Positions 32,990 to 44,530 of a stretch of 64,000 nt of DNA are shown piece by piece. The first letter of the stretch is position 1; the number at the start of each line of letters is the position of its first letter. Both the position numbers and the translations under genes were made by a program. The DNA is from Symbiodinium sp. CCMP2592. Its lineage: Eukaryota > Sar > Dinophyceae > Suessiales > Symbiodiniaceae. The stretch is taken from the NCBI GenBank assembly GCA_905221615.1, contig CAJNDT010004868.1:186001-250000 (forward strand), in the 5' to 3' direction. Below the pieces are notes generated by a model. The model saw nothing but the letters and a program-made list of their open reading frames with translations, ran no database searches and had not been told where the DNA came from.

Positions 32990-35900
32990 AATTTCGATGA
33001 AGAGGATGCTTCGCACGATTCCTGAACGTGCTGCCATTGGCACTGCATTGGTTTTTTACAGTCAGTGGTTTGTACTGCCATGTCTGTTGGTTGTGTTGTT
33101 CTCTGTATGAGCTATTGGTTTGACGTTCTTTGCAGCGGCAGTCGCTGGGCCCTCGTCAGGTTGCGAGGTTTCGAAGCTAGCCATTGAGCCGATAGCAAGC
33201 ACAGCATTACGGGCTAGGGTTGCGGTTAGTTGGGCTTGGGTTTACGGGCGATGTTATGGTTTCATGTATACCAGTAGATTAGTGGGGTCGGCAGCAAACA
33301 GCAGAATTGGGATACTTGTACGGTCGGCAATAGTGACAAGAAGTGTATGATAAGAGAAGGGGTAGCAGGAATCGTATCAGCAGTAAGAACCGCCATCATT
33401 ACTCATGGGCAATGATACATCATGGCAGGGATAGCACTTGCAATGCGACCAGCATCATCATCATCGTCGTCGTCATCGCCATCGACATCATCATCGTAGC
33501 GGTAGTCGTCGTCGTAGCAGTAGTACTAGTAGTGGTCGTGGTAGTGATAGTTAGTGGCAATGGTAGTGGCAGCAGTAGCAGTAGCAGCCGTACTCGTAGT
33601 CGTAGTCAGTCGTAGTGGTAGTTGTTTTTCGCAGCGGCTTGCCAGGAGGCTGACTCTCTGCCAGTCCGTGCCCAAGTGAAGGGACCTGAGCTGAGCGAGA
33701 GGCAGTTTACCAATAGTTTTCGGCTCTGGGGTGCAGCTTGAGAAAGGAACTCAGGGTTTCACGCTTCAAGGCTAGGGCTTTTGGGGGCTTCGTCTTCAGG
33801 CAGGGTTGGGGGCCTCAGGGTTCTACGCATTCCAGGTTTAGGGTTCAGGGGAGACGGTATAGCAATATGTCAGGTGTTGGTCGGTGATGGGAGCCGAGCT
33901 GTGAAGAGTCTCCGATCGGCTTTAGATCGCCTTAGTCGATGCCTCTTGTGCGGCCGGGGCAGAAGTATGCGCTAGACTTCGAGTCTAGTCATCCTGTCGC
34001 TGTAGGGACCAAGGTCTCTTCCTCATTGGTGGAAAGCATTTCATTACGTGATGCTCACATCTTTTGCCTAAGCTGCTGAACACTGTGCCTGAACCCTCGA
34101 CAGTCTCCTGGAAAGCCCTCCAACGGGACCCTAAACCCTGAAAAAGCCGCAATTCCGACAAGGGTTCATGATTTAGGAGTACAGTTAGGTTTTGGGGGAA
34201 TTCGGGTCAACCGGCCCGACACCCAAACCGCTGCACTAAACACTAGCCTTAACCTGGTAAGGTGCTGCCGATGGTCATTGCAAGCCTCTTCCTGGCGGCG
34301 CTCCTCCATGCGGACATGAACAGCCCCACGGCTCGAAAGGATCTCTTTCTGCCACGGGAGTCGGATTTTGGGTGCAGGGTTCGGTTTAATTACACTGTAG
34401 GGTGTCGGGTATAGGGCCTGAGGGTCCAAGGGTCTAGCATATGAGGACATGGGTCTTGCGGAGTTTATGATGGCTCCAAGTTTCGGATTTCTGGTTTTAG
34501 GGGCTCCCTGTCGGATCGGGCGCTTAGGGTTCAGGATTCGAGGGTCAGAGTTTGAAGGTCAGGGTGTCAAGACTCGCGGTTTGCAGCTGCGGGTCCTGAT
34601 CACATTTTCGGTCGCCATTTGGTAAACTCTACCCGAAACCCTGAAGCCCTAAACCCCTAGCCCATCCTAACCCCGAAAAACCTCAAGCCTTCATTCAGAG
34701 CCGCATCAGTGTCGTGACCAAGGTCGCCCGGTTTTCGCCCCTCAGCTGCAACAGGGGGTCTACAAGTAGGAGAAATCCCCTGTTAGTCCGTTGAGGGTTC
34801 AGGGTTTAAACTGCAACGTTGATGTTCCTGATTTGCGGCCACTTGCGAGCTCGAGTGGTGCATGTTCAGCTGGAAAGCCTCAAAACCTAGCGCCAAATTT
34901 CAACCAATGCAGCCCAAAAGCCTTAACACCCCTTTAGCCCAAGACCTCGAGGATACTGTCCCTAAACCCTGAACCCGAAGCCCAACACTCCGAGGATACG
35001 CTTTGGATGGCCGGGCTCTTCCTCAGCGTGGTATCCGTGCTTCCCCAGTTGCACCTCGGCATTGCAGTGGGTAGTTTTCATCCTGGACTTCAATATCCCG
35101 CAACGAAGGAATCCGGCGGAACCATATTGTTAGGATTGTTATAAGTGTTGATGCCAAAACTGTTGATTTGTTGCCATCATTTTTATGACTATGACTATGT
35201 CTAAGATGATGGGGCTGATAATGATAATGGTGATGATGATAACTGACACTACTCACAAATTATTTCCTCGAAGGAATCATCTTCGACAATGTCCAGGTCA
35301 GTTACTATGTGCTCGGAGGTATGTTGGCCGGTGGTAGTAGAGAAGCCTGTAAACACCGCGTTGCAGGTAATACATAGCGGCACTAACAATGAGATTAGTC
35401 GTATATTATACTAACTTGAATAAATTTGACAACCTCGAGAGGTCATACAGCTCAGGATTTAGAGTGTCTGGAACGATGGTAATATACAGCTCAGTCCATG
35501 TTAAGTGTTGTGTTATGTACATTGATGGTAACCAGAACTCAGGAAGGCATCACGAAAATTACCGGATGTGGGCGTTCAATATAATTACAGTCGACAGAAG
35601 CTTGTCTACTAAGTCCTCAACTGTACCTCCGGTTTAGGGTTTAGGATTTATCGCTACATGACAGTCTGCCTTCTAAAAGACCGAAGCCCCCGGTGGGTTC
35701 CACCTAGAAGCTCCTCAGCTCGGCCATTCCACTGGGTTCTTGTGAAGAGATTCATGTAAGTTACCAGAATTACCGCAATAGTAATCTATCGCGAATATTA
35801 TGGTTTCTGATATCTGGTGACTGAAAATCAACTTCCCCAATAAGAACCCAGTGCAGGTGGCACATCCACCAGTCGGGCGGCGTGATCCAAGCGTGCACAG

Positions 35901-37313
35901 GCGCTTGTTGGAGGGAGTGCTAGGAGGTTGGAATAGCTTGTAGTACTGTTCAGTCAGGGTTCCTAAATATACTGATCACTAATGTCCTGCCAGGCCACTA
36001 CATCGCGATGCTCGCCTGCAGCCGTGCTTTGAGTGGCATCTTCATGTGGCATGCTCGCTTCGACATCACCTGCGTGCCGCTCGTGGGAAGCTTCAACCAG
36101 GCGAGCCGAATGCGGCTCATATACGTTAAAAGTCACGACCATCCCTTGGCTTGATCTGGTTCTGGTTGCATGTTGCCGCCTGCTGTTGCGAGGTTTTACT
36201 TGTTGGGTTTTATGTTCAGGCTGTTGAGCACTCTAATCGATTTGTCGTTCGTGGTCCCTGTGCCGTTGTAAAACTTTCTGCTTGATCTGACTGCGCCTCG
36301 GTGCTCCTTCTTGCCCATGGCTTCTGTGATCGCTGTGGGCCGGCCAGGGCAAGAAGTTGTACTCGGGCTTCAAGCCTAAGCCGTGCGCTTTGCGTGCTCG
36401 AGGAAGCTGCTACAGCCGATTGCTCTGCTAGCCGCACTGAGAGCCGCAACTGCAACCCTGCGTAATCTGGGCAGGCGATCTGGGCGATTCTGCAGGGGGC
36501 TCAGCTTGTCCTGGACCCGAACCGTAAAAAGCAGCTCACATTTAGGATCTTGGATGGCCTCTAGGGTTTCTACAATCGGGAAGGCTAAAGCCCCTGTTCT
36601 GAGCGTAAACGTTAGCGATCCTGCATGATTCTCTCGTTTCGTTGCATTGTCCAGGAACCGTTATTGTAAGGTGACACAGAATTGCGTTAACTTGTTAAGA
36701 AGTCTTGCTCATCATGACCTGTCCGGCTCGCCCAGGGGTGCACATCTGCTCCATCTCATCCTTCTGGGCGATTTCGGCTACTACTACGTGAAGGCTGGAT
36801 TATGAGCTCCACTTCTCTTTAATTTGCATCGCATGTGACAAAAACCAAAACCTGAGACCCGTGCTGCCGGTAATTCCGGGGCACCTGTTGTCGAAGAGCG
36901 TTGGCAAGTTCGGAAGGATAGCGCACAGCGCCTAGCTCCGCAGCTATGGCCTTTTGACAACTTAACTTCTTGTTCTTCACTTCTTCTTGTTCTCAGTAGG
37001 CAGATCCCTTGCCCCTGGACATCCATATCTGAGCCTGACAGGCTCCGAGCCCTCAGCCGATACAGGCAACCCACAAGATGTCAAGCGTTTGCCATTAGAA
37101 AACCGAAACCCCATCAAAGTCTTGAGATCCTAAAGTGTAGGATGCCCTGATCTATCCAAGCCTGATCGACTGCACCTACCTCGAAAAGCCGTACCTCCCC
37201 GAATCCAGAAATTCAGGGGCCGATTTTTAGGTGTGACGAAGTCTTCTGGCCAGGCCGTCATGCAGCAGGGCTTGGATTTCAAGATCGAGCTGCCCTGCGC
37301 CGACATGGTCTAA
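30575..37313 (+). CDS. KDEL-receptor (ERD2)-like multi-pass membrane protein, multi-exon, partly resolved
   Basis: Exons seen: 30575-30712, 31223-31263, 31609-31654, 32484-32524, 32694-32774, 34262-34330, 34995-35047, 35994-36100, 36736-36793, 37254-37313 (stop TAA). Readings follow the ERD2/KDEL-receptor order: SILTMAQMIQCLAFVLL, SVAGLSAKSLALE, RLSSTTWLNG, YLPVDASGDFVYQ, VEICSLCLVLFLLHRAF, LFLAALLHADMN, DTLWMAGLFLSVVSVLPQ, HYIAMLACSRALSGIFMWH, DFGYYYVK, then AVMQQGLDFKIELPCADMV. The SHY-like HY and the VxxLPQ motif match the family. Phases join cleanly for exons 1-5 and 9-10; exons are missing after 35047 and 36100, and the first exon with ATG was not found. At least five donors are GC (30713, 31264, 32775, 34331, 36101). 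The family retrieves ER proteins from the Golgi; substrate specificity cannot be inferred. Confidence 0.8.
30735..30890. repeat. Imperfect CAT/CAG triplet tract in intron 1 of the ERD2-like gene
   Basis: CATCAGCAGCAT-type triplets after the first exon seen. Intronic position follows from the GC donor at 30713. Confidence 0.8.
32150..32340. repeat. Cryptic (CAGT/CAGC)n tetranucleotide tract
   Basis: Degenerate CAGTCAGC repeats inside an intron of the ERD2-like gene. A similar (CTGA)n tract occurs near 62630. Confidence 0.7.
32945..32990. repeat. (ATG)n microsatellite
   Basis: About 14 GAT/ATG units in the long intron between the exons at 32774 and 34262. A 252-nt poly-Met frame here is an artefact. 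Confidence 0.95.
33440..33620. repeat. Imperfect CATCAT then GTAGTCGTC triplet tract
   Basis: Mixed ATC, GTC and GTA triplets, intronic to the ERD2-like gene. Confidence 0.8.
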
Positions 37314-37319
37314 AGAGGC

Positions 37320-39060
37320 GGCCCAGTGAAGCGATGAATAACCATGGCTTCGCTAGCTTCTTCTGCAGAACATGAGGGTTTACAGTACGGTGTTGCATTG
37401 AAGGGTTCAGGATTTGCAGTTTAAAGCCTCCAGTTTGGGATTAGCGTTTAGGGCCTCCAGTTTTGAAATCAAGTTCCGCTGTGAGCACAAACTTGCCAGA
37501 CATCCAGAAGCATTATTGAGGGCATGGCGGCGGCAAGATTACTGCCAAGTAGGCATCGGAACATTTCACCTACACACTCAGCCCGACTGCCCTCAACGAA
37601 CAGGGACTGCACTCATCGAGTTGTTCAATGTCCGATGATCCGGAGCCCTCCGGACGGCTCAATGAACCCTATGCAAACAGCAACAAGCATCATAAGTAGG
37701 AGCAGAGTCATCACCACGATGATGTTTCTTCTCCGAGTGATGATTGCGATGATGCTCATGATGATGACGATGATGATGGTGATGATGATGATGATGGCGA
37801 TGATGGTGATGCAGATCGACAGTCGCCAAAGCTCTCCACGCACGTCCTAAAGCCTAAACCCTAAACCGCAAAAAGCCCTAAACCCTAAACCTCCCTCTTT
37901 CCCCTCCTTCGTTTCATCCCTCCCTCCCTCCCCTTTCTCTGGAGCAAAGTATTATCTGACAGTTTTACACTTGGGTGCCTTTTCTCCACCAGATTTTTCA
38001 GAAGGTAGCAGTGTGTGGCGCATCAGCCCTAGCTCCAAAACTCTGAACCCCATAAGAAGTCCAGGATGTTGACAAAGGTTCTCGGTTGGCTACTGCCCCC
38101 ACTCAGTAACAGTTGGATAATATTCATAATATAGATACATGAGGACCTTAATAGTAGTCCTATTAGAGACCGCTACTGTATGGGGGCAGTGCCCAAGTTC
38201 TCGGATTCTACGGCCCTGGAAGGCTCTTTTCGCCCGAGGGCGCCGAGAGGAACCAGTGATGCAGCAAAGCAGAGTGCACGTAGTCATCGAGGGATCCACA
38301 GAGTCACCATCTGAATCTGCCGTTTAGGGTTTGGGCAGGCCTCATCAGAGTTTCAGGGTGTAAGGCTTTACGGTCATAGGCTTCGGATCCATGAAGACGA
38401 GCTGCACGCGCTTTGCCGTAGAACGAGGATCGCTGCTTGGATAGACACTGGAGAGCTTTGAAAGAAGCTCAGCGACTGCCTTTGGTGTTCTGTTCACTTC
38501 GAGTCGCTCGGGTCGTGGGGATGCAAATAATTAGAGCCCTATTTTCGGGCCCCGAATGATTAGCAATAGCGTTGTTTATCCTTCTTGTTGAGTAAGACTG
38601 TCAGTCTTACTCAACAAGACTGTACTTAAAAATGCCACAAAAACCTATTGTAAGAACAATTCACCTACTCCCCAAGCACTAAGCCGAAACGCCAAAATCC
38701 CTATTCAACCCTAATCCCGAACCCTGAAGCCTAAACTCTCACATCAGCTAGCTTAAGATCTTCCCTTCCTGTAATCGCCATGTCCGGAGCATCCAGGGAA
38801 GATGGGGTCTGGGGTTGCGGGCTTGGGGTTGAGGGGGTCGAGGGACCGGAGAGAGTTTTGGTTTGTGGTTTGGGGCTCCTTGTAGCATGCATCCTACTCG
38901 TATAGAGAAGGGGCTTAGAATGCCTTATACAGGCCTTATGAGGACTTGTAAGCTTGCATCCTTGTTGCGCGCAATATGGATGCCTGAGTAAGTAGTAAAT
39001 TTTAAAGCTGTCCCGACGGTGCCTGATAATAGTTAGAATAGCCTGAACCGAACTCTAGTT
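37320..39060. other. Intergenic stretch after the ERD2-like gene
   Basis: Contains a GAT/ATG triplet tract (about 37735-37810), a few CCCTAAA units (37855-37890), a pyrimidine run (37895-37935) and a perfect hairpin (38584-38618). No exon was recognised. Probably the intergenic interval including the 3' UTR of the upstream gene. Confidence 0.5.
38584..38618. repeat. Perfect 17-bp inverted repeat with 1-nt centre
   Basis: CTTGTTGAGTAAGACTG, T, then its exact reverse complement. It could form a tight hairpin or cruciform. It may be a terminator-like structure, a recent palindromic duplication or an introner remnant; context gives no decision. Confidence 0.95.
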
Positions 39061-39127
39061 GTTAAGGTGCGTCTTTATCGATCAGGGTCCTTCATCTCCG
39101 GAAGCTTCGCTCTGCCTGTGCTTGCAG

Positions 39128-39229
39128 TCCCGACACGGACGGAAGACCCTTCTGCCCGCCGCGCCCAAGGCGGATGCAGCCTTCCGAGACTTTCGCCTCA
39201 AAGATATAACGACAAACAACAAGGCTTAG
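39128..39229 (+). other. Terminal exon candidate, unknown protein
   Basis: After CTTGCAG, 34 codons run to TAG 39227-39229, with RHGRKTLLPAAPKADAAFRD and a DITTNNK tail. It ends about 210 bp before the POP4 start, so it would close an upstream gene of which nothing else was found. Confidence 0.4.
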
Positions 39230-39437
39230 GGTTTAGGATGCACGGAAAAACTAACAGCTGGACCGTACACTGCAAGCGTTTCCTTGCTCAGAGCCTACAA
39301 CACTTTGCCCATAGAGGGACCTTCCAATGTAGAACGGTGACGTTAGACTTACACTCATAGGACCAAAGGAGGGTAATTATGATTTTTATTTATGCAGGCC
39401 TATATACTTGACTGCACCAGAAATCCGTCCACTCGCC

Positions 39438-42400
39438 ATGACCGATGCACCTAAGCGGCGAGTTGCGGACCGGGAAGGACCCACACTGGAGCTGCTGCGT
39501 GCCCTCGGAGCGCTTTGAGATTCTGAGTGAGGTCTTATGTCGGCTTGATGAAATTTTGTGGTGCTTCAGGGTCGGGGGCTTGGCGTGAAGTGGCTACAAC
39601 GGACAGTCGGAAACCAATGTTTGATTGTATAGAATCAAGGGGGGGCCCGCGGCTCGCCATAGTTTGCCCGCGAAGATCTGTCCAAAAACGCTTCAATGGA
39701 CCAATGGACCTTTGGTACTAAGTACCAAAAGTAACTTGGAGCTCAGTCGGCCAAACCCTCTTCGTTCGACGCCTGCGGGCCGACAAGCGTAAAGACCACG
39801 AGGGTTCCTTTGCAGCCGCAGGTACCTTCGGCGTCGGGAACACCGCCGGTTACTACGAACGCGACCTGGAGAAAAGTAGTCAATTTCTGCAGTTCCGTCA
39901 TCAGCTGAGAATCGACTCGTTTCAAGGTAAGTTCAACTCTTAACCCCACCGGAAAGCATGCCTGAATGAATATAGAAGTCCACCGGCTTCCTGACAGATC
40001 TCGTGACGGTGCAGGCCCGAGCATTCAAGGTCGACTGTTTGGGTTCTCAAAGCCCTAAAGCAACTAATCTGAAGTTTGTCGATTTGCGACCCCTTTGTCA
40101 GCCGCAGCCCTCATCTTACCTTGAGAATGGAGGAATGGGGTACAGTTATAACTACTATTGCTACCATTCTTCCATTTCCTACTAACCAAGGTAAGTCATG
40201 AGTCGGATTCCCTCAGTCCTTCCGATCCCAAGCCAGGCAACATCCGAGGGAAGTTCCTCCGGCTGGACCCGTCCAAGCTCCCCGCGAACCCCCCGAAGGG
40301 GCGGAATGCGACCAAGAGCTCCAAAGAGGCCAGGGACTCTGTAGGAATGGAGAGGTATGGGATCGGGGGTGTTCCTAACACTTGCCTTTGGTTAGTAGGG
40401 ACTGGAAGAATGGTATGTACCCCATTCCTCCATTCCCTACTAACCAAAGGTAAGAACAGTCCCAACATCCCTCTTGGCCCTTTCACCAAACCGTGGATCA
40501 GGCGCGAAGCAAAGAGCACTGGAAGCACCTCCGTTATGAGGACTTCGAGCCTTTGAGATTGCTTTGGGGCCAGTGCCTTGGCGGCTCTCTGCGTTGTTCA
40601 GGCTCGAAAGCGCTGGACCCGAAGCCCTAAAAGCCTACTTCAGCTACTCTCCGCTGCCCTAGCCTAGCTACCGGAGTTCGAACACGCCCAAAAGACACTC
40701 GACGTGCTCTTTTTCAATGATCCAGCTAAGCCAACCACACGACCTTAACATCATCGGGAGTTTTTGCCCCCGATGATAGCACGATCGTAGTAATTAGGAT
40801 CCGGATCTGAGGTACATTCGGGACTTGTCTCCAGCGAACGACGACGCCACTTATTCTCGGGCTGCGACGATGATTTAGGGTTAGGCTGCGGTGTAAGGTT
40901 TATGGTGTAGGGGTTTAGGGAGCACTTGTGAACCCTGCACCATGATCCAAAAGTAAGGAGCTATCCGACATCTTGGCCCGTGCCGACTTGCACGGGAGCA
41001 GTCTTCGAGTGGCCCAGGCCTGACAGATGAATCATCACTTCTGCGGTGAGGGTTTAGGGTTTACAAGGTTCAAGTTCACGAGGCTTTTTTTAGGAATTGA
41101 TGTTCGTTTCATGGCAACAGCATGTTGCAGTTTTATTGGGGATCTACAGTGCTTATCGAAGTCTTTTGGAACACAAGCGAAGTAGCAGATTTGGTGGCGC
41201 CAGCATGCTGCGCAGTTCTATCTTGCACGTGTTGCGGGTTTTTGAAACCGGCGCACTGGCCCGAAGTGGACCTGTCATCCGCCTTAAGTAATTACAAGGA
41301 CCCTTTACTTGGGATCCCTAAATTCGGAGAGTGCAAAGTAGGACCAGGGGCGAGACAAACACATCTTGTGCAAGTCGAGTATCAGCTTAGGGCTCTAGGT
41401 CGAATAGCAGCAATATGTCACCAATATGACTAGTTTTTTGTCATTATTACCATTATTACTCATACTTGTTATTGTAGTTATTCGCATTATTACTTACTGT
41501 TATTGCTTTTTGAGCAATTTACGTCGTACAACAGCAGCGATACCCAATTCTAATTTACGATGCCCGACGTTCGGAACCATTCCCCTGGTCGGCAGGCGAG
41601 AAACCCGGGCATGGTACGTGGCTCGACTGGTGAAATGGTCTTAGTAGCTGAGTGGATACACTTTACACTTTTTGGGATAATACTAGCCACTACAAAACTG
41701 AAAGTGTACACTTTGGGGGCTTAGGAACTCAGCAACTATGGTGAGACGGCCGTCGAACATCATTGATCCGTTTAGGCAATGCTGTTTTCACAGATTCGGA
41801 CCGTAAGCCCGACATCCTCAACAGTAAACCTGAAGCCCGAAACCCTACTGGAGCTTTGAGGGAGAGTCAGCGACGAGATGAAGCTAGCAACACTTTTGAG
41901 AACACCAGTGCCAAAGCGTCCCGCCCATAGCCCCGGCTGACCAAAGCAGCGAGTAAGGCCATGAGGTTTTCAGTGAGTGTAAGTTGTCGATTCCGGGTTT
42001 TCACAGGCTTGAGGTTTGCTGGTTAGGGGTTTGGGCTTTAAGTTTTGGGTTTGAGTTAGGACATGCGTGGGTTCAGTAATGGTTTGGGGGGTTTGGGGTT
42101 TTGGGTTGAACTAATGGCTGCGTGAGGGAGCAGACGGTGTCTGTCTGAACTCCCCAGGCCTGACGGGCACGGTCATCGAAGAGACGCAGAAAACCTTCCG
42201 GATCATCACTTCCGACAACCAGGTCAAGGTGCTGCCGAAGGAGAGCTCCGTGTTCGAGGCACCCCTTGGCCGATCTTGTTTTCCCTATATGCCTGAGCCC
42301 TTGAAATCATACTCTTAACCGTAACCAAACTCTCAGCCTTCAGCCTCCTCATCCCCTACATGACCCTCCTCTACTCTAGACGGTTTTAGTCGTTCATATC

Positions 42401-43107
42401 TATATACATGTTCCCACAGCCCGCAAGAAAGAGAGCAACCCCAAACCCTACACCCTAAACTCTAAACCCTAACGCCTAAACTCTACACCCTAAACCCTGA
42501 ACTCTAAACCCTAACCGCCCTAACCCCTAAACCCTAAACCCCAACACCCTAAACCTTAAACCCCCCAGGTCGAGGCCCTTGGCCGCTCCTTGCGCCTCCT
42601 GGGGCCCTCCTACGTCCAGCGCTGGACAGAGAAGGGGCCGAAGGGCTCGAAGCCACCGGAGCGGTGGTCGCTGCAGTGACGGAGGAAAAGAGAGCCCTAA
42701 ACCTTGGGGTTGAGGGTTTAGGGTTAAAGCGCAAAAACCTTAAGGCTCCAACGCGCAAAACCACCGGTGGCCGGGGTTGTTTGAGACAGGGCCACCTCTC
42801 GGAATCACCCCAAATAATCACATAGATCACCCAGACCCACTCAGCATTGGCCCTTGAAAGCTCCAACAGCTTCACACCGCCTAACCATAAGCTTCAACAT
42901 TTAGGGTTTAGGGGGTTTGGGGGTTTAGGGTTCAGGGTTTAACCATAAGCTTCAACATTTAGGGTTTTGGGGTGTTTAGGGTTTAGGGTTTAGGGTTTAA
43001 CCATAAGCTTCAACCAGATGGGCACTTTCAGCTGTTCCAGGTACCGGCAAGTTGCGCAGCGCAAGCGCTTCGACGCCCTGGGTGGCGAGAGCTCCAGGGC
43101 CGGGTGA
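39438..43107 (+). CDS. POP4: RNase P/MRP protein subunit POP4 (RPP29), nearly complete multi-exon gene
   Basis: Exons: 39438-39507 (ATG, MTDAPKRRVADREG), 39747-39926, 40237-40340, 40502-~40567, 40961-41017, 41909-41930, 42158-42258, 42569-42663, 43041-43107 (TGA). Phases join from exons 1 to 4 and 5 to 9; one short exon is missing after exon 4. Family marks in order: RYEDFEPLRLLW (exon 4), LARADLHGSSLRV (exon 5, the kADlHGA motif), GTVIEETQKTFRIITSDNQ and KVLPKESSVF (exon 7, the Rpp29 Sm-like barrel), GRSLRLLGPSY (exon 8). Length of about 260 residues suits POP4. It is a core protein of RNase P (tRNA 5' maturation) and RNase MRP (rRNA processing), in nucleus and nucleolus. Introns use GA (39508), GC (41018, 42259) and GT donors. 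Read-through of exon 8 would instead stop at 42679. Confidence 0.85.
40124..40197. repeat. Inverted-repeat element in POP4 intron 2
   Basis: Arms GAATGGAGGAATGGGGTAC and ACCATTCTTCCATTTCCTAC, followed by TAACCAAGGTAAGT. Shares its right end with the element at 40341-40452. Confidence 0.7.
40341..40499. repeat. POP4 intron 3, mostly made of a hairpin element
   Basis: The intron starts GTAGGAATGGAG and contains a perfect 17-bp inverted pair, CCTTTGGTTAGTAGGGA (40385-40401) and its complement (40434-40450), with further inner pairing. The right arm holds TACTAAC and is followed directly by GGTAAG. Only about 50 bp of ordinary intron separates it from the acceptor. Confidence 0.8.
42430..42568. 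repeat. CCCTAAA-rich 3' end of POP4 intron 7
   Basis: About ten CCCTAAAC/CTCTAAAC units run to CCCCCCAG at the acceptor of exon 8, so the telomere-like tract serves as the C-rich tract of the intron. Confidence 0.85.
42886..43016. repeat. Three direct repeats in POP4 last intron
   Basis: AACCATAAGCTTCAACATTT occurs twice and a third, shorter copy follows, at 42884, 42939 and 42998 approximately, spaced by 55-58 bp and separated by GGGTTTAGGG units. Confidence 0.85.
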
Positions 43108-43121
43108 CCGAGTGCTTGGAG

Positions 43122-43206
43122 ATATCCATATACATATATATATATATACATATATACATATATATATATGCAGATATGCTTATGAAATATATATATATAT
43201 ATGTAT
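43122..43206. repeat. (AT)n/(ATAC) microsatellite
   Basis: ATATATAC dinucleotide-type tract immediately after the POP4 stop region. Confidence 0.9.
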
Positions 43207-43662
43207 ATGTATGTGACATGATGTGATCATATATGTATTTATATTTGTATTTGTTTGTATTTACACTTGTACTTAAGCATTGTTATCATCAGGGTTTAGG
43301 GATCAAAGCGACGATTAGGGGGTAAAGTTTCGGAATTAGGTTTTCGGGCTTAGGCTGATGATAAGGGTGGTGACGAAGAATCATATGCCCTAAACCCGCA
43401 CACTGGCTTGCCTAAACCCAAAAAGCCCTAACCCTAAGGTTGGAGGGGGGGGACATTGGGCAGGCATTCGGGGGCTTTTCGGATTTGCGTACACCTTCGG
43501 CTTGGGATTCATTCTCATTGTCGTATGGGGATCGTTCGTACCTTGCAGCCTTCGCCAGCTTTCTGAAGTCAAGGGTTGCATATTTGCTGGGTGATGAAGG
43601 CACCACAAAGTCTGGTCGCAGACCGTCGCCCGTAGCTTCACCCCTACACCCTCGGCCTTCAG

Positions 43663-43749
43663 AACTACTACGAGTGCCTCGTGACCTCCTCCTTCAGCCG
43701 GATGGATGATGCGGCACTCAAGGACCTGCGACAAAACACTCACGTTTGA
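43663..43749 (+). other. Exon of unidentified gene
   Basis: After CGGCCTTCAG it reads NYYECLVTSSFSRMDDAALK and DLRQN before a stop at 43747-43749. Strongly protein-like. It may join the exon at 44236. Preceded at 43440-43600 by another open stretch of uncertain frame. Confidence 0.5.
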
Positions 43750-44235
43750 TGTGTTTGGCTTCCGAGCCGAGGCGTGAGTTGCTAGCGTTTGCAGGGCTTA
43801 ACCAAGTATAATGAGCGGTCTCTTTGGGCAATGAATTCCATGTGCTGCAGTGAGCGACACTACTAGTACTGATACTACTGCATGACGCTCATTGCGTTGT
43901 GTTCCGTCGTGAAAAAAGTGTGTGATTCTGTAAAACATGTCACAGCGTCTGAAAGCGTCTGAAGTGTACTCCGTTGTGGCGGAGACCGTGGTATACCCAC
44001 CAAGCCAGAGGCTGTTTCTGCCTTAGCTGAGCAAAGCAGCTTGATCTTGAGCACTTGAGCTACCAGCTACTTTCGCAAGTATCTTAGCTAAAATAATGTG
44101 TCCGTTGTTGTGGCAACTTGAACGCAGTTCCTTACAAGCTCTTAGAAAGACAGCGCAAATCCCTACTGCACCTCAACCCCTGAACCCTAAACCCCAATCC
44201 CAAACCCGGAAACCCTACACCTCGCTTTCCTACAG

Positions 44236-44303
44236 CTCTCTGCGAGGATCGCAAGCAGATCGAGAAGGAGCCGCTACAGTATCCCTCCCTACGCCCGCCT
44301 TAG
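44236..44303 (+). other. Terminal exon of unidentified gene
   Basis: After TTTCCTACAG it reads LCEDRKQIEKEPLQYPSLR and stops at TAG 44301-44303. The upstream 70 bp is CCCTAAA-like and the downstream side has GGTTTTAGAAGGG. Could close the gene of 43663-43749. Confidence 0.45.
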
Positions 44304-44461
44304 AAGGTTTTAGAAGGGTTGGGGTCCCATAAGGGGTTTCATAGGAGTCTCTTAGGGTGCATCGGGCTTCACACCGTAAGGGAATCCGGAGCCCCCCAAG
44401 GTCTTCAGCCCATGGGGCTCAGAGCTCGGAACAAATACAATAACATCCGTAGTTGTGTGCG

Positions 44462-44488
44462 TATCTCTCTCTCTCTATATATATAGAC

Positions 44489-44521
<33 letters not shown>

Positions 44522-44530
44522 CACACACAC
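44462..44530. repeat. (CT)n-(AT)n-(AG)n palindromic microsatellite
   Basis: TCTCTCTCTCTATATATATA ... TATATATATAGAGAGAGAGA forms an inverted repeat of simple sequence, followed by ACACACAC. Confidence 0.95.

Noticed and set aside
43440-43709. 89-codon frame before the NYYECLV exon
   Set aside because: Two frames are open and both read passably; no splice junction decides between them.
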